A stretch of 38,506 nt of DNA from Phycisphaerae bacterium. Its GTDB lineage: Bacteria; Planctomycetota; Phycisphaerae; Phycisphaerales; SM1A02. This document shows, in pieces, positions 16,893 to 24,472 of this stretch. Location: the NCBI GenBank assembly GCA_002705085.1, contig PAHO01000035.1, forward strand, positions 1 to 38,506, written 5' to 3'. The translations under genes and the position numbers were made by a program. Under the pieces are notes generated by a model. That model was not told where the DNA came from. It saw only the letters and a program-made list of their open reading frames with translations, and did not search any database. The stretch's first letter is position 1, and each line of letters opens with the position of its first letter.

Positions 16893-19160
16893 TTGCCGCG
16901 ATATCGGCCCCTGAGGGTACTTTTTGGAGCCATGCTCACGATGCTCGCCGCCTGCCTGCTTTTGGAAACACCCGCCAACCTTGGCGTGCCCGGGGGGTCA
17001 TCTGGAACCCTCTCCCTCCAAATTGCGATCGATGGCTTCGGGGGCACAGATGTCCAATCCGCATCCGCCAACGTTGGCGTGGGTGGAGGATCGAACATCG
17101 CCATGGGACCAGACGCGGAGCCATTCAGTTTGGTTCGCATCGACAACGCCCAGTGGTTCTTTGCCGACACCGATCTGCAGTACAGCTTCTTTTGCGGTGC
17201 GCTGGGGTGCCTTGATGTCACGGTGCAATTGCGAAACATTCGCGCCACCTTGTTGAACCCAACCCTGGCCGGTTTGGATGGTGCAGGCCGGGCCAATTTT
17301 GATGCCAATTGGCTGCTGGAGGCGGACTACGTGTTTTCCAGCGCATTGTTTGATTCCAGTGGATCCATCTCCACCCCAACTGCACCGGGATACGCCGCCA
17401 CTTTTGATATTGGCAATGGCAACGTGACCATGCGCGACATCGGCTTGGGTGCGATCAACTCAGAGGTGCCTCCGGATTCGCTGCCTTCAGGATTAAGCGT
17501 GTCTTTGCAAACCACGGTGAATTTTGGTGGCACCGTTCAGCAAGGCAACTACACCCCACCCCCGCCTCCCCCACCCCCGGCTTGTGGCGGTGGCGGCGCC
17601 TGCGCGGACCCGCACGGCCCAGGCTGCGATGACCTCGACTGCTGCGTGACCGTTTGCGAAATCAACCCTGCGTGCTGCACCGACGAATGGGGGCTCGATT
17701 GCATCGCTCTCGCTGGAGAGTTCTGCGGGGCCGTGCCCAGCAACGACCGCTGTGAAAATGCTCGCCCACTCGAACTGGGGCGGTTCCCCTTCACCAGCCT
17801 GAACAGCGACACCGATGGCCCTCCGTTGATCACCTCATGTGGCGACCAAGCCACCGCCATTGCGTTCACGGGTGACGTCTGGTTCAGCCACACCCCGTTC
17901 CAAGACAACGGTGTGGTGGTCTCCACCTGCAACCATGCCGATTTTGACACTCGAATTGCCGTGTACGACGGCTGCGGCGGCACCTTGTTGGCGTGCAGCA
18001 ATGATGAAGGCCCTTGTGGTCAACCCAGCCGATGCAGTTTTGTTGGCGTGGCCGGCCAAACGTATCTCATTCGGGTTGGCGGACCCTTTGGACGTGGTTC
18101 TGGTGAAATTGACATCGCTTGGGGCGATGTTCCTTCTCCCATCGAATCACCGCTCGCTGTCGACAGCTCCACTGGTCAGGGATACGCCATGTTTGGACTC
18201 GGAGCCGGAAGCAGTTGGCAAGACATCCTTGATCTGGCCGAAGGCCTTGGTGGCAGCCCCGCCACATTGACCACGCCAGAAGAGAACGAGTTCGTCGTGA
18301 ACCACATGACCCCCACCCAAGTCGGTGGCCCCACCGCCATCGGATTGGTGCAAGAAGGCGATGATGAACCGCTTGGCGGCTGGCGATGGCTCACCGATGA
18401 ACCACTGGATTGGACCAACTGGCGGCCCGGTGAACCCAACGAAACCCCTCTTGGTGAAGACTTCGGCATGATCTATCCCGACGGGACGTGGAACGATCAA
18501 GTCAACGCGTTTGGCAACGTGTTGTTGGAGTTCGAAGATCCCTCGGAGGTTCTCGAACGCAAGTGGAAACTGCAAGATGGCGGGACCGGAAGCACCTACC
18601 AAGCAATCTTGTTGCCCTCCCCTGTGGGTTGGAACGAGGCCGCGGGCTACGCCGAGTCATTGGGAGGAACTTTGGCTGACTTCGAGACCGCGGCTGAAGC
18701 ACAGTGGGTGTTTGATCGACTGGGCAGCTTGACCAAACTGTGGAGCCAAACGTATTACAACGGTGGACCGTGGACCGGATTGCGGCTTGAAAACGGAACC
18801 TGGACTTGGCGCAGTGGGGCCACTTTGGATTGGGTGCCGTGGTATCCAGGAGAGCCGAACGGTACTGGCACCGTGGTCAGCTTCTACAACATCAACGGTG
18901 GGCCAAGACTCACGTTGGACGACACTTTCGAATCAGATGCACGGCGGGGCTTGATTGTGGAATTCCCAGCGGTTGATGCCACTTGTCCGGGAGATGTCAA
19001 TCAAGACAACCAAGTCGACTTCGCGGACCTGATTCTGATCTTGGCCAATTGGGGCGCGTGCGACAGTTGCGAGGCCGATGTTGACGGGGACGACATCGTT
19101 GGATTCTCAGATGTTTTGGCGGTGCTGAACAGCTGGGGCGCCTGCGAGGAAACGCCCTAA
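16893..19160 (+). CDS. Large secreted protein with two C-type-lectin-like domains and a dockerin-like end
   Basis: This is a modular extracellular protein of about 755 residues. It has a signal peptide (MPRYRPLRVLFGAMLTMLAA), a beta-rich domain (about 42-217) and an eight-proline run (222-229). A Cys-rich module follows (231-278, DDLDCCVTVCEINPACC), then a beta-sandwich (282-410). Two C-type-lectin-like domains come next: about 427-548 with WTNWRPGEPNE and DGTWND, and about 567-692 with WVPWYPGEPNG. The dockerin-like tail (698-752) has two calcium-loop repeats, DVNQDNQVDFAD and DVDGDDIVGFSD. The start is uncertain. TTG 16893 follows GGGGGGA and gives a basic N-region; TTG 16869 and ATG 16932 are alternatives. 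It probably binds glycans or matrix at the surface. Confidence 0.88.
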   Translation: MPRYRPLRVLFGAMLTMLAACLLLETPANLGVPGGSSGTLSLQIAIDGFGGTDVQSASANVGVGGGSNIAMGPDAEPFSLVRIDNAQWFFADTDLQYSFFCGALGCLDVTVQLRNIRATLLNPTLAGLDGAGRANFDANWLLEADYVFSSALFDSSGSISTPTAPGYAATFDIGNGNVTMRDIGLGAINSEVPPDSLPSGLSVSLQTTVNFGGTVQQGNYTPPPPPPPPACGGGGACADPHGPGCDDLDCCVTVCEINPACCTDEWGLDCIALAGEFCGAVPSNDRCENARPLELGRFPFTSLNSDTDGPPLITSCGDQATAIAFTGDVWFSHTPFQDNGVVVSTCNHADFDTRIAVYDGCGGTLLACSNDEGPCGQPSRCSFVGVAGQTYLIRVGGPFGRGSGEIDIAWGDVPSPIESPLAVDSSTGQGYAMFGLGAGSSWQDILDLAEGLGGSPATLTTPEENEFVVNHMTPTQVGGPTAIGLVQEGDDEPLGGWRWLTDEPLDWTNWRPGEPNETPLGEDFGMIYPDGTWNDQVNAFGNVLLEFEDPSEVLERKWKLQDGGTGSTYQAILLPSPVGWNEAAGYAESLGGTLADFETAAEAQWVFDRLGSLTKLWSQTYYNGGPWTGLRLENGTWTWRSGATLDWVPWYPGEPNGTGTVVSFYNINGGPRLTLDDTFESDARRGLIVEFPAVDATCPGDVNQDNQVDFADLILILANWGACDSCEADVDGDDIVGFSDVLAVLNSWGACEETP

Positions 19161-19324
19161 GAAATTTGTCAACAGCTCAACGTTAAGGCGCGAACCAAGT
19201 CCATACTTGGCGACGGAGTATCTGTCGGTTGGTCACCGATTGCGGGGGCAGCGGGACCAGCCGGCACTCCAACGAAAAAACAATCATGTGCGGGGAAAAT
19301 GAAAGCACGTGAAACAGGGGGGAA

Positions 19325-20002
19325 ATGGACAACATGTGGACTTGGTCAATCACTTCAACCGCGGTGGCCGCACTGGCGGCCCCCTTGGTGCTGCGAGAAT
19401 GCACCGTGCAGATTCCGGGACTACCACCACTGATCATCAGTGAAGACGACGACCGGCCGACCCCGAACACGGTGAAACGATGTGAACCACCGACGTACAA
19501 GAAATTTGGTTGCCGGTGGGAACTGTGGTGCGAAGACGGCTCCCCCGTGTACGCCCGGTGCCCACAAACAGGTGAACGTCGGTTCATCCGTGAACCACAT
19601 GATGCCTCACCCCCAATTTTGGACCACGACATGGACAGCACGTTCCATTGGCAATGTCCGGGACCAATGGATCTCCAAGAGCCATTGACGCAGCGATTGG
19701 CTCGCTTGGGCGTCCGCCCCTCCGATGCCTCGCCTGTGGGCTGGTCGTTGGTTTCCGATGTTGAAGGATGGATGAGAGGCGAAATCATCGCCCCGTGGCC
19801 CGGTGCGATCGACCAAATGTGGGCAATGCAACCTCCATCATCGATGTGCGTCTCGGGGCAAGAGTTGAGCCTCGACGACGGGCGAACGGTGGTTCACACC
19901 GTGCTGGAAGGTCCGCCGGAAGCTTGTCAACAGTGGATTGAAGCGTGGAACCTGGCCTGGCACGCCAACCCCTCGCCCATGCCTCCACCAAGCAGTCCCT
20001 AA
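19325..20002 (+). CDS. Hypothetical protein, 225 residues, unknown family
   Basis: I do not recognise this protein. The ATG at 19325 follows AGGGGGGAA, a strong ribosome site, and the frame has normal codon use for the window. The N-terminus (TSTAVAALAAPLVLRECTV) has a short hydrophobic run but few positive charges, so it is a weak export signal. The rest is rich in Trp, Pro and Cys, with cysteine-containing stretches VKRCEPPTYKKFGCRWELWC and YARCPQTGERR. These could form a small zinc or disulfide knot. The C-terminus is Pro/Ser-rich. It follows the lectin gene after 164 bases that hold only a small CCAAGT...ACTTGG stem (19195-19210). It is convergent with yaaA. Confidence 0.65.
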   Translation: MDNMWTWSITSTAVAALAAPLVLRECTVQIPGLPPLIISEDDDRPTPNTVKRCEPPTYKKFGCRWELWCEDGSPVYARCPQTGERRFIREPHDASPPILDHDMDSTFHWQCPGPMDLQEPLTQRLARLGVRPSDASPVGWSLVSDVEGWMRGEIIAPWPGAIDQMWAMQPPSSMCVSGQELSLDDGRTVVHTVLEGPPEACQQWIEAWNLAWHANPSPMPPPSSP

Positions 20003-20049
20003 AGCCCGCGGACGAAGGTCGGAGGCGCTCACCCGGAGTGTCGTGACGC

Positions 20050-20829
20050 TTACGCGGCCGCCGGCTGAGGACGCCGGAAGACCAGTGTGGAATCATCTGA
20101 AGCATCAGCCACAAACGTGTAACCCTCGACGTTGAAGGCCTTCAGATCTTCGGTGGACTTCGGTTTGGCTTGCAACATCCAACGGGCGAACATGCCCCGC
20201 GCCGGCTTGGCAAACGCCGCCAAAGTGCGATGCTTCCCACCTTTGGTTTCTTGGAAAGCACAGGTGATCGACGGCACGGGCAAGGCATCCCATTGCACGG
20301 CCTTGGCGTATTCCGCGCTGGCCAGATTGACGATGGCCTTGGACTTGGCTTGCTGCAGATCTTCGGTGAGGGCCGCGGTGATTTGTCCACCCCACCAAGC
20401 GGGCAGGCCACGTCCACGCTCGTGGTCCAACTTGGTGCCCATCTCCAAGCGGTGCGGCAAAATCATGTCGTGTGGACGCAACAGCCCGTACAAGCCGGAA
20501 AGAATTCGGAGATGGGAAGCCGCACGTCGATGCTCGGTTGCCTTCCAGCCGTCGACCGCGAGACCTCGGTAGACATCACCCTGAAACAAACACACCGCTG
20601 GTTCAGCTTCTCCAGTGCACGTTCGCTTCCACGTGGCAAACCGCTGCACGTTCTCTTCCGCCAATGACGCGCTGATGTGCATGAGTTCGGACAAGCCTGC
20701 GGCATCGAAGGTGCGCATGATCTCCACCAGCTTTCGGCTCTCGTTGGCCATCCGAGGCGCGGTGGTCTCAATGCTCTTCGGCAGAGGACAGGTTCCAAGA
20801 CGTTTGGCTGGTGAGATGACAGCAAGCAT
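20050..20829 (-). CDS. yaaA: YaaA family peroxide-stress protein (DUF328)
   Basis: This is a 259-residue member of the YaaA/DUF328 family. The E. coli member is induced by OxyR and lowers free intracellular iron during peroxide stress; it has also been reported to bind DNA. The family features are clear: the N-terminal MLAVISPAKRL, then LSGLYGLLRPHDMILPHRLEMGTKL and IVNLASAEYAKAVQ, with TCAFQETKGGKHRTLAAFAKPARGMF (split here only by description) near the C-terminus. Length matches the family. It lies nine bases downstream of the kinase-acyltransferase fusion on the same strand and is probably co-transcribed with it. No regulatory site of its own is visible. Confidence 0.93.
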   Translation of the reverse strand: MLAVISPAKRLGTCPLPKSIETTAPRMANESRKLVEIMRTFDAAGLSELMHISASLAEENVQRFATWKRTCTGEAEPAVCLFQGDVYRGLAVDGWKATEHRRAASHLRILSGLYGLLRPHDMILPHRLEMGTKLDHERGRGLPAWWGGQITAALTEDLQQAKSKAIVNLASAEYAKAVQWDALPVPSITCAFQETKGGKHRTLAAFAKPARGMFARWMLQAKPKSTEDLKAFNVEGYTFVADASDDSTLVFRRPQPAAA

Positions 20830-20838
20830 GAGAAAAGC

Positions 20839-22311
20839 CTAGTCCCTGGCATCAGCTTGAGGTGGATTCTCCGCCGGGTCTGCTTCCTCTTCGGCCCAGT
20901 AAGGCACATCGCCCAGTCCTGGTCGGGGCCAAGCCCCACGAGTGGCCCGGCGCAGATCGCCACGGACTTCCAGCCTGAGCTTCTCCACTTCACGCTTCAG
21001 GTGTTCCAACGCCTCGACCTCTTCCATGGCCCCCAACACCTCGGCTGAAATCGGTTCTCCAATTCGCATGCCGATGGCCGCCCCCAACCGAGGCCATTTT
21101 TGGTGTCGGCTCCATGCATCCCACGCCCCATCGATGGCCAACGGCACCACGGAGGCGTTGGTTTTGCGAGCCAACAACAACACCCCGCCTCGGAAGCGAC
21201 CCATCCGACCATCGTTCGTTCGTTGGCCCTCGGGGAAAATCAACACGCATCGTCCGGCTTCCAACTCGCGGATGGCCGCGCGAAGCGCACGCCCCCCTCC
21301 GCGGGCGATATCCAAAGGGATCGCGCACATGAAACGGATCAAGGCCCCAAAAGGTTTGAAGGCAAAGAGCCCTTTCCGAGCGAGAAAGGCACAAGGTCGC
21401 CGTCGAACCAGAACGCCAACCAGCGGCGGGTCCAACAACGACTGGTGGTTCATGATGTAAATCAGCGGCCCCTCCGGAGGCAAGGCATTTCGATTCCACA
21501 TGCGAAGGCCATGCCACAATCGACCCCACAGCTCCACCACACCTCGGAGGCACTTCCAGACGATGAACCGCCGCAATGGGTGCATTCCCGGAGCAGGGTT
21601 GATCCGGCGCGAGGCAAGGGGTTCGGACGATCCAGGATCCCGGGCATCCTCCACAGCTTGCACCATGCGATGCACCACCGCCGCTTGATCCAAACGTCCG
21701 GTGTCGATGTCCACCGAACCAGGGGCACGCACCAAGGGCGCTTCCTCTCGGCTTTGGTCGCGCTGGTCCCGATCTTCGAGATCTTGACGAACCGCTTGGG
21801 CGTCGGCGAATTTCCCCTGGGCTTCCAGTTGGCGAATTCGACGCTCGGCCCGGATTTCCACCGGAGCCGTCAAGAAGAAGCGCACCAATGCATCAGGAAA
21901 GACCACCGACCCTTGATCCCGACCTTCACTGACCAACCCTTCGCATGAAGCGGCCACATCGCGTTGCAACTGTTTCAATCGATCCCGAACCGGAGGGTGA
22001 ATGGCAATGGCCGAAGCCGCCGCTGAAACATCCAAATCGCGGATGCGATGGCCAACCCCACGGCCCTCGAGTTGAATTTCGGGAGGCGAGGCGGACCAAT
22101 CAAAATCAACCTGGATGCTCTGCACTCGCTTCGCAGCCACTTTCGGATCGGCGGGATCTTCACCCGCCTCGAGCATGGCCAGCGCCGCGGCCCGGTACAT
22201 CGCACCGGTGTCCAGAAATTGCCAACCCAAAACCTCCGCCAACTGGCGGGCCGCCGTGGATTTCCCGGTGCCGGCCGCACCATCGATGGTGACGACCATT
22301 CCCCGGCTCAT
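20839..22311 (-). CDS. cmk: Fused cytidylate kinase and 1-acylglycerol-3-phosphate acyltransferase
   Basis: One 490-residue frame carries two enzymes. Residues 1-222 are CMP/dCMP kinase: Walker A GAAGTGKS (11-18), LDTGAMYRAAA (33-43), EGRDQGSVVFPDA (129-141) and the lid segment RDQRDQSREEAPL. Residues about 250-440 are a PlsC-type acyltransferase: the catalytic box NHQSLLD (288-294) and the substrate box FPEGQRT (359-365), with the following VVPLAIDGAWDAW. A 60-residue charged tail ends the protein. The kinase makes CDP for nucleotide and CDP-diacylglycerol supply, and the acyltransferase makes phosphatidic acid, so the fusion joins steps that meet at CDP-diacylglycerol. No stop or frame change is seen between domains. 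The start overlaps the upstream TIM-barrel gene by four bases. Confidence 0.93.
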   Translation of the reverse strand: MSRGMVVTIDGAAGTGKSTAARQLAEVLGWQFLDTGAMYRAAALAMLEAGEDPADPKVAAKRVQSIQVDFDWSASPPEIQLEGRGVGHRIRDLDVSAAASAIAIHPPVRDRLKQLQRDVAASCEGLVSEGRDQGSVVFPDALVRFFLTAPVEIRAERRIRQLEAQGKFADAQAVRQDLEDRDQRDQSREEAPLVRAPGSVDIDTGRLDQAAVVHRMVQAVEDARDPGSSEPLASRRINPAPGMHPLRRFIVWKCLRGVVELWGRLWHGLRMWNRNALPPEGPLIYIMNHQSLLDPPLVGVLVRRRPCAFLARKGLFAFKPFGALIRFMCAIPLDIARGGGRALRAAIRELEAGRCVLIFPEGQRTNDGRMGRFRGGVLLLARKTNASVVPLAIDGAWDAWSRHQKWPRLGAAIGMRIGEPISAEVLGAMEEVEALEHLKREVEKLRLEVRGDLRRATRGAWPRPGLGDVPYWAEEEADPAENPPQADARD

Positions 22312-23063
22312 GCTTCGGACTCGCCATGGATGGACGTGTGAAGAACGTCACGCATGGTCTTCCATGAACCCAACTGGTTGGCACGGATCGGATGCAACGC
22401 AATGGTGTTTTCGTACCCCACCCCCTGCAGAAGCTCCACCAAAGCGGGAATCAATTTGACGTCGTCGGCCACCACGCTGGCGGCATAGGGCGCCAATCGA
22501 CGCATGGTGGCTTCCAAACCTCCATGGGCAATGGCATGCTTGATCGAGGGTTGGATCCCAATCCGGAAGCCCCCCACCAACTTCACCAAGGCCATCAGTC
22601 GTTCAGGATCATCGGTCAATCCTTCGTGCGGCAGGAGCATCAGGGTCAGTTCATGTTGCTCGACCTCCGCCATCACTTCTCGCAGGATGGAAGCAACCCG
22701 CTCCAGAGAAGGTTCATCGTTGTCGGCGTTCAACGCCACGGAGACATGGCTCGCCCCCAGCCGGACCGCAGCCGCAGCCAATGCATGCATCCGCTCCGCA
22801 CTGCCCGTGCTGGCTTCGGTCGAGGACAAATCCAACGCCAACCGCTGTTCCAAAACCAAGACGGGACAGCCAAACCGGTCGGCTTGGTCGCGGAGGTGTT
22901 CAAAATCCCGCCCCGTGGCTCCGGCCAGCATCGTTGCTGGCACGTTCATGCCCCGGACTTCCAACTCTCTTGCGGCCCACGACGGCAATTCTTGCAATGC
23001 CCCAAATGGGGTATCGATACCCGGCTCAAGCCCAAACGCAGCGACAGAAATCGTGGGAATCAT
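22308..23063 (-). CDS. TIM-barrel protein of the sugar isomerase/epimerase (AP endonuclease 2-like) superfamily
   Basis: This 251-residue protein shows the alternating strand-helix pattern of the xylose-isomerase-like TIM barrel, for example VLVLEQRLALDLS, HVSVALNADNDEPSLERVASILREV (described as one strand-helix unit), LTLMLLPHEGLTDDPERLMALV and FRIGIQPSIKHAI. Enzymes of this fold use divalent metals and act on sugars, inositols or abasic DNA. The expected metal-site Glu and His positions are only partly clear, so the reaction cannot be named. The stop overlaps the start of the kinase-acyltransferase gene (ATGA-type), so they are coupled. This gene is the first of the minus-strand group ending with yaaA. 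Upstream lies a 294-base divergent spacer to gcvH. Confidence 0.75.
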   Translation of the reverse strand: MIPTISVAAFGLEPGIDTPFGALQELPSWAARELEVRGMNVPATMLAGATGRDFEHLRDQADRFGCPVLVLEQRLALDLSSTEASTGSAERMHALAAAAVRLGASHVSVALNADNDEPSLERVASILREVMAEVEQHELTLMLLPHEGLTDDPERLMALVKLVGGFRIGIQPSIKHAIAHGGLEATMRRLAPYAASVVADDVKLIPALVELLQGVGYENTIALHPIRANQLGSWKTMRDVLHTSIHGESEA

Positions 23064-23357
23064 TGGTCATCAAGTGTACGCGGCAGGGAGAGGGCTGCGC
23101 CGGGGGCACCCAAGAATCCCAACCCCCCACGCGTTGCCGCCGACGCCGCTTTCCTCCCCCCAATTTCCCCCAGAACATGCCCCATGATGCAATGGTGCAA
23201 AAGAATTTCATATCCATCGCGAATGACGACGCTGTGGCACAAATTCCGCAATACTTCCTCAACCTGAGCCCATGCCCCAAGCAAACAGGGGGCAAAGCAC
23301 CCTTCGATGTCTTCCCCTTCCTAGGATGAACCATCAATTCCTTGTTCGGAGAACTTC

Positions 23358-23732
23358 ATGGACACCACCTTCTGCACCGACTCTCACGAATGGGTTCGAG
23401 TTGATGGCGACACCATCGAACTTGGCCTGACCGCCCACGCTGTTCAAGAGTTGACCGATGTCACGTTCGTTGAGATCCAGCCCGCAGGCACCATGCTCGG
23501 AGCCGGCGATTCACTCGGCGAAGTGGAATCCGTCAAAACCACCAGTGACATCTACGCCCCCGTCGCCGGTGAAATCATCGAAGTCAACGAAGCGGTGGTC
23601 GCCAACCCCGCCTTGTTGAATGAGGATCCTTGGGGGGCGGCTTGGTTGGTCAAACTGCGCTGCCCGGACATGTCCGCGCTGGAAGGGCTCACCCCGCGCA
23701 ACGACTACGAAGCAAAGTTTCCCTCCGAATGA
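23358..23732 (+). CDS. gcvH: Glycine cleavage system H protein
   Basis: This is the lipoyl carrier of the glycine cleavage complex; its lipoyl arm shuttles the aminomethyl group between the P, T and L proteins. It has 124 residues with the lipoyl lysine at K60 (GEVESVKTTSDIYAPV), the acidic entry motif HEWVRV and the end motif LTPRNDYEAKF. The other gcv genes are absent here. The stop overlaps the ATG of an ABC transporter ATPase (ATGA), an unusual partner. Alternatively it could supply lipoate relay for other complexes, as some stand-alone H proteins do. The 294-base spacer before it contains no recognisable glycine riboswitch. GTTCGGAGAAC just before the start overlaps the ribosome site. 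Confidence 0.95.
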   Translation: MDTTFCTDSHEWVRVDGDTIELGLTAHAVQELTDVTFVEIQPAGTMLGAGDSLGEVESVKTTSDIYAPVAGEIIEVNEAVVANPALLNEDPWGAAWLVKLRCPDMSALEGLTPRNDYEAKFPSE

Positions 23733-24472
23733 TCGACAACCCGCTGCTTGAAGTGGAACAGGTCACCAAGACCTATCACCTTCCTGGTCAAGACGTCCCA
23801 GCATTGCGTGGGGTAGATCTGCGCATTGAATCCCCTGGCTTCTACGCCATCATGGGGCCTTCGGGCAGCGGAAAAAGCACCCTGATGCACCTTTGCGCTG
23901 CCATGGATGCTCCAGACACCGGTTCCATTCGAGTGGCCGGAACTGAACTTTCTGAACTTGATGAAGCCGGACGAACCAATTTTCGACGTCGCGGCATGGG
24001 CATTGTGTTTCAACAATTCAATCTGGTCCCCACCCTAACGGCGTTGGACAATGTGGCCCTCCCCGCTTTGCTTGATGGTGAAGCAGAATCGTCACGAAAC
24101 GCCCGAGCCATGAAGTTGCTCATTGAAATGGGACTCGAAGACCGGGCCAACCACCGTCCCGACGCCCTCTCCGGTGGAGAGCGACAGCGGGTCGCGATTG
24201 CCCGAAGCCGCATCTTCAACCCCCCGGTCTTGTTCGCCGACGAGCCCACTGGAAACTTGGATTCCGTGTCGGGCACCCGATTGCTGCAACAACTTCGTGG
24301 CTTGGTCGATGAAGGCCAAACCAGTGTGGTCATGGTGACCCATGAACCCGAAGCGGCTGTGCACTGCGACCACATCTTTGTGCTCCGCGACGGCCAGTTC
24401 TCTGAAGATTTTCCCGTGGAGGGCATCGATGCGGCCGGAGTGGCGACTCGCGTCCAGCTCGCGCTCGGGTAG
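23729..24472 (+). CDS. ABC transporter ATP-binding protein (LolD/MacB type)
   Basis: This is the ATPase of an ABC exporter or lipoprotein-release system, acting at the cytoplasmic side of the membrane. The 247 residues contain Walker A GPSGSGKS (43-50), the Q-loop VFQQFN, the signature LSGGERQRVAIARS, Walker B PVLFADEPTGNLD and the switch His in VMVTHEPEAA. The N-terminal pattern (LLEVEQVTKTYHLPGQDVPALRGVDL) is that of the LolD/MacB/FtsE-like group. The ATG at 23729 overlaps the gcvH stop. The permease gene starts 44 bases before this gene ends, so the two are expressed together and form one transporter. Confidence 0.93.
   Translation: MIDNPLLEVEQVTKTYHLPGQDVPALRGVDLRIESPGFYAIMGPSGSGKSTLMHLCAAMDAPDTGSIRVAGTELSELDEAGRTNFRRRGMGIVFQQFNLVPTLTALDNVALPALLDGEAESSRNARAMKLLIEMGLEDRANHRPDALSGGERQRVAIARSRIFNPPVLFADEPTGNLDSVSGTRLLQQLRGLVDEGQTSVVMVTHEPEAAVHCDHIFVLRDGQFSEDFPVEGIDAAGVATRVQLALG

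Noticed and set aside
23064-23357. Possible glycine riboswitch before gcvH
   Set aside because: No tandem aptamer core or typical conserved GGA-containing junctions could be drawn in these 294 bases.
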